Below are positions 59,852 through 64,000 of a stretch of DNA of 64,000 bases, piece after piece. The stretch is from the NCBI GenBank assembly GCA_045837725.1, contig JBEWZL010000064.1:124001-188000 (forward strand), in the 5' to 3' direction. The translations under genes and the position numbers were made by a program. This DNA is from Vermamoeba vermiformis (taxonomy: Eukaryota > Tubulinea > Echinamoebida). Position 1 is the first letter of the stretch, and every line of letters begins with the position of its first letter. The notes under the pieces are model-generated. The model searched no databases and was not told where the DNA came from. It saw only the letters and a program-made list of their open reading frames with translations.

Positions 59852-59856
59852 ATAAA
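59851..59856 (+). terminator. Polyadenylation signal overlapping the ARMC8 stop
   Basis: AATAAA begins on the last base of the TAA stop (59849-59851). A second AATAAA follows at about 59863. This leaves room for a 3' untranslated region of only some tens of bases before the convergent WDR18 gene. Confidence 0.6.
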
Positions 59857-59957
59857 ATGCGGAATAAATGCTGTATTGTACAAATTTGGCAATTAGGGTA
59901 TTCTTGGACAGTGTTTATGATTCACTATGTACAAATAAGGCAAGTGACTTGTTGCCA

Positions 59958-61536
59958 CTACAGATTGTGCGACACACTGTCCGCGTACTGCGACCAGAGC
60001 CCTTGCGACACGTGCTTCCACTTGAGATTGAGCTCTTTCAGCTGCTTCACCTCTTCGCGCAGTCGATTGTTCTCTGCCGTCACGTGATCGCTGTTCGCGT
60101 CACTCGGACCACTGGCATGGGCTGGTCTGCGTACCGCACGCACGCGTTCATGAAACACCTCTTCGCTCCACGTGACTGGCTCAGCATCGAGATCGGTCGT
60201 GCCGAGGACCGTGCTGCTGTCTTGGTGCCACAACGTGTCAATCACCTCGTGCTTGGTGTCACTCAGAGCCATGACGCGACGTGTCACTTGCTGACTCGTG
60301 TCATTTGCAGATTCATCATCTTTGCTGATTTTGCCCAGCATCTTCAGACCTGCACGCTTTTTGCTGCGATGTTCCTCTTCGCGCGCATCTAATTTTAGCA
60401 CCACCGCAGCGTGCAGCACAGGGCCCATGTGGCGCGTGAAGGAGTGTGCGATCTGAAAGCTGTTCTCGTACCACACCAGACACGTGTGATCTGCGCTCGT
60501 GGAGATCACGTGACTGCCATCCATGCTCGTGGTCAGTGACGTCACGCGCTGCTTGTGTCCGCGATAGCAGTTGTCGTCACGTGCTGTCTCGATTTGGAAG
60601 TCACGTGCGGGAGGGTCCCAGAGTCCGAGTCTATAAATAACTCCGTCCTCACTTCCCACGTAGGCGCAGTGCCCTGTGGGACTGACAGCGAGTGCGGTGA
60701 GTGGTGTGCTGAATGTGACAGCAAACAGCACGTGACGCGACAGCACATCCCACACACGACACGTGCCATCGGTGCTGATCGACAGCAATTTGCTCTCGCT
60801 CGTCCATGTGACACCTGTCACTGCCAGTCTGTGCGCACTGAGTGTCACGTGACGTGCTGACTCGTTCTGTGAACAGAGAGCACGTGACCAGTCCCACACG
60901 TGCACAGTCGCGTCAGCTCCACCCGTGGCGAGCCATCGCTCTCGCGGACTCATGCGCTAAATACCGCTCGTTAGTTGATTTGCCAGTAGATTGGTTCACT
61001 GAACGTACAATGCACTGAACAGCACGGCGGTGAGCTCCGATCAGTGTCAGGACGAGTGCGCCATCCACCACAGACCAAGCGCGAATAGAGCCGTCGTCAA
61101 ATCCAGCAACAATGTATCTCCCGAGCGGAGATGCGTGCAGTGCTGTCACTTTGAGCGCGTGTTCGGCGCTCATAGTCACCACACTGCGAGTGGCGATCGA
61201 CTCCTGAAGATCAACCATCAGTACCGTTAATAGTATTAAGATCGTGTTATATATGATATTTGGGTATTTTTGGCGATATTTTCACGATTATTTCTCAACT
61301 AATTCGCGGATCCAGATCGCATCGCCTACCGAATCCCAATTCCAAGCGAGTATCTTGTTGTCCACAGCGAGCATGGGATGTGCGTCTAGTCGATCAGTGA
61401 CGGGTTGCATCACACACGCATTGCTGCTGGTCATCACATTCGCACCCAATCCGCGCCAAGTGCGCACGACAGTACCGCCGCGCAGAGTCCAGGCTTGAAT
61501 TGAGCCCTCGGCACCATAGCTCACTATCAACTCCAT
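59958..61536 (-). CDS. WDR18: WDR18/Ipi3-type WD40 subunit of the Rix1 complex
   Basis: WD40 protein of the Rix1/PELP1 complex in 60S ribosome maturation. Start at 61536 (MELIVSYGAEGSIQAWTLRG). WD units: HPMLAVDNKILAWNWDS, LGRYIVAGFDDGSIRAWSV, ERWLATGGADATVHVWDW, LAVTGVTW, CAYVGSEDGVIYRLGLWDPP, CYRGHKQRVTSLTTSMDGSH and SADHTCLVW. As in human WDR18, a C-terminal coiled coil closes the protein (AENNRLREEVKQLKELNLKW). Three exons; the first intron has an unusual GTTGAG donor. Family assignment rests on this layout and several matching blocks. Confidence 0.8.
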
Positions 61537-61709
61537 GCTGCTGTTGTGTTGCTGTTGCTGCTTGTTGTGTTGAACTCAAAGCCCCTCATTGATTTATTTC
61601 ACGCAGTCGACTGACACACAGCTAGCAGTAGTCAGCACAGCACTGCCACTAGACATTGCAAATATATATTGGGCTGCAATACCAAGCTGCATTTATCTGC
61701 CGCGCTACG

Positions 61710-62842
61710 ATGAACCAGTTGTTGACTGCACTGCGCACTGGCCTGTTGAGTGCCATCCACGCGCCCCTACCCCAGCGCGGAATATTACACGTTACTGGGA
61801 GCGACTCCACTAAATTTTTGCAAGGATTAGTCACGCACAAAATCGACTCTGAACAGACTTGCATTCACGCTGCATTTCTGAATCCCAAGGGGCGCATGTT
61901 GTTTGACACTCTCATGTACAGACGCGACGACGGCAAGAGCTGGCTGATTGAAGTCGACAAAGCGCAACTGCCCCATCTGACGCAGCACCTCAAGCAGTAC
62001 AAATTGCGTGCTAAAATCACTATAGAGCCCGAGTTAGACAAGGCCTATCGTATATGGTCACTATTATGCTCCAATATAGAACAACGAGACAAAATATTGA
62101 CCTATTTGCTGAATTATAATGCCTCCTCGCTGCAGCTGTCATTTCACCTGGATCCACGACACCCACTGTTCCTGCGAATGGTATTGCCACACGATATGGA
62201 AGGTATTGGAAAATAATATAATATTAACATTTATTAACGCCGTTGCCAGTCAAATTCCCCAAATCTGTCTTTGTTGATCCACTTCAAAGCACAGAAGTGA
62301 CAGCGAGTTCAAGTAACATATACAAGTGGTTTAGAACAGTGCATGGAATACCAGAAGGCGCATTTGAATGTGTATCAGACTCCATTCCTCTCGAAATGAA
62401 CTTGGATGTGACTGACGGAGTACATTTCAACAAAGGTTGTTATTTAGGACAAGAGCTCATCGCACGCTCTCACCATACAGGTGTTATACGCAAGCGATTG
62501 TTGCCATTTATGCTAGGAAATGACAGTCAGCACGTCGTTGTCAAGCCAGATCAGCTCGTGCCTGACGGCGCGGATCTGTTTCGCGAAGTTGATGCCACTG
62601 CAGTGCCAGAGATCAACAGCGATATTATACTCGCCAATGGACAAGAAGGAGGCGATGTCAAAACAGGGCGCGTGTTCACAACGTGCTGGAATGTTGGATT
62701 TGGGATGTGCCGCTTAGAACACCTTAGTGCCACTGCGCAGTTTCAAGCAGGAGCTAGTCGCTTAGGATTCATCAAGCCAGCGTGGTGGAGTCACTATCTC
62801 AAACAACAAGATGAAGTGAATCGTTCTATTAATGCGCTGTGA
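61710..62842 (+). CDS. IBA57: IBA57/CAF17, mitochondrial [4Fe-4S] assembly factor (YgfZ family)
   Basis: Folate-binding-type protein needed with ISCA1/2 for late mitochondrial [4Fe-4S] assembly. The start chosen at 61710 (MNQLLTALRTGLLSAIHAPL) gives a plausible presequence; another in-frame ATG is at 61656. Motifs: GILHVTGSDSTKFLQGLVTH, AAFLNPKGRMLFDTLMY, and the signature KGCYLGQELIARSHHTGVIR near 62435, containing the conserved Cys. One intron (about 62202-62247). About 360 residues, full length. It shares a 170-base divergent promoter with WDR18. Confidence 0.92.
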
Positions 62843-63008
62843 GACTCGAAATAAAATTAATCGAGTAAAAGCTGCTATTGATCACTACAATTACGAGCAC
62901 TAGTCATAGTCGCACTCGAATCGACCAGTATTCACTCGCAAATTGATAGTCTCGCAGATTATAGGAAGGGCGAGCGAATCCTCGCAGATTGCAGATTAGA
63001 CCTCGAGA

Positions 63009-64000
63009 ATGGAGCAATTAAAGCAAAGAATCGCTCAACTAGAGGCTGATAATAAGGCACGTGTACCATATCAGTTTAAAATTGAATTTCTCATTAACAT
63101 AAATTATTGTACCGCAGACGCTCACATCTGAGCTCGAGACTGAAAAATTAAAAGTGTACCAACGAGAGGTAGGCATCACCCACGATCATACTCCGTTATT
63201 TGCGTAAGCACATTATTGAGTAATATTGTATTATTTAGGATGAAATAACCGGACTCAAACTCGAAAACAAAAAGTTATTAGATCAGTACGACGCACTCAA
63301 ACAACGGTTAACGCCGAATCAAGCCGTCGATCAAGAGAAAATAGAGGCACTATATGATACAATAAAGCAGCACAAAGAGGTAAGATCCGTACATGCGTTG
63401 TACCTACTCGTATTAATTATATTCGCAGACAATTGAAAGACAGCGCCGAGAATTAGATTTGTGGCGCGAATATTCAGAAAAAGACAAAAAGGCACGTAGA
63501 CAAGCGATACTACTGAATAATTGAATGCACGTGCTAACGAGATCTTGCAGCCCAAGTCAGACTGGGTGAAGAAGGTCTCCAATCTGCACAACAAATCAGA
63601 CCCGACGCGCCGTCCTTCATTCGGCAGTGCAGCGAACAGTCCCCTCGCCACGAGCAGCAGCAGCGTGACGAGTGAGGGGGTGGAGGGCGAGTCAGATCTG
63701 GCCAGCAGTCCCGAGCCCTCACCGCACTCGGAGATCAGCAACAGACTCGAACACCTCATCTCACCGCGCAGACAGCCCCTGCCTGGCTTGACTGGGGCAC
63801 TCTCTTCACCCGCACTCGGCAAGAAACCCTTGCCCCTGCCCCCTGCCGCGCAGAAGAGGACACTGGCTAGCTCTGGCTCGCACGGCAACATGAGTCAGAG
63901 TGTGGGTCCGAGTGTTGGTGGTCAGAGTGTTGGTGGTCAGAGTGTGAGTGGTCAGGGCAGTCCGAGCATGAGTCACAGTCCCCTGCCGACCACTCACCCC
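63009..64000 (+). CDS. Coiled-coil protein with Ser/Pro-rich region, 5' part (runs off right edge)
   Basis: Small exons encode a coiled coil beginning MEQLKQRIAQLEADNK, then TLTSELETEKLKVYQRE, DEITGLKLENKKLLDQYDAL and ETIERQRRELDLWREYSEKD. The last visible exon is Ser/Pro-rich and disordered (PTRRPSFGSAANSPLATSSS) with a Val-Gly-Gly-Gln-Ser repeat near 63900-63950. No domain identifies the family; scaffolding, septin-like or signalling adaptors are all possible. Two introns appear to use GC instead of GT at the 5' end (after 63055 and near 63491), both reading GCACGT. The gene is cut by the window edge. Confidence 0.6.

Noticed and set aside
63880-63960. Short direct repeats as a CRISPR array
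   Set aside because: They are an in-frame Val-Gly-Gly-Gln-Ser coding repeat in a eukaryotic gene.

Overview
This is nuclear DNA of a unicellular eukaryote with a compact, intron-rich genome. About 31 protein genes lie in 64 kb. Introns are mostly 45-90 bases with GT...AG ends, and intergenic gaps are often 30-200 bases. Genes sit in alternating divergent and convergent pairs on both strands. No single gene fixes the taxon. A lysine-forming saccharopine dehydrogenase (LYS1), Polycomb EED, Piezo, ASCC3, XPC, a DD3-3 surface protein and a possible CudA-like regulator suggest an amoebozoan or an early-diverging opisthokont-grade protist. This placement is inference.

Left part (1-14.3 kb): the 5' part of a Piezo mechanosensitive channel gene running off the left edge; a divergent low-complexity gene that may be a CudA-like DNA-binding protein; an intronless DD3-3-type membrane glycoprotein; a four-span membrane protein; and two unrecognised small genes. 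Centre-left (14.3-33.6 kb): the double-cassette helicase ASCC3, XPC/Rad4, anamorsin (CIAPIN1), a theta-like glutathione transferase, a one-span membrane microprotein, a DBP2/DDX5-like DEAD-box helicase whose first exon encodes a mitochondrial-type leader, SAR1, LYS1 and a kinase C-lobe remnant. Centre (33.6-42.1 kb): a secreted protein, EED, TRMT112, a NUP50-type nucleoporin, SPCS2, an ATG1/ULK kinase and a mitoribosomal mL43.

A gene-free repeat island of about 2.7 kb (42.15-44.83 kb) follows. It holds diverged direct repeats, hairpin-forming short repeats and tRNA-like promoter boxes. It is the only clear repeat accumulation in the window.

Right part (44.8-64 kb): DPH6, a small TFIIIC subunit (GTF3C6), the mitochondrial enoyl reductase MECR, an SMAP-type ArfGAP, POLA2, mitoribosomal bL28m, CACTIN, an Apd1/Aim32-type [2Fe-2S] protein, LSM6, ARMC8 (GID/CTLH), WDR18 (Rix1 complex), IBA57 and the start of a coiled-coil gene. 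These are independent housekeeping genes rather than an operon. Several themes recur: DNA repair and replication (XPC, POLA2, ASCC3), mitochondrial translation, Fe-S and lipoate supply (mL43, bL28m, IBA57, MECR), and secretion (SAR1, SPCS2, SMAP).

The most unusual signal is not a gene. The 12-base palindrome TGACACGTGTCA occurs at least 14 times exactly, in introns and in coding exons, with many one-mismatch relatives. It behaves like a highly iterated palindrome in a eukaryotic genome.
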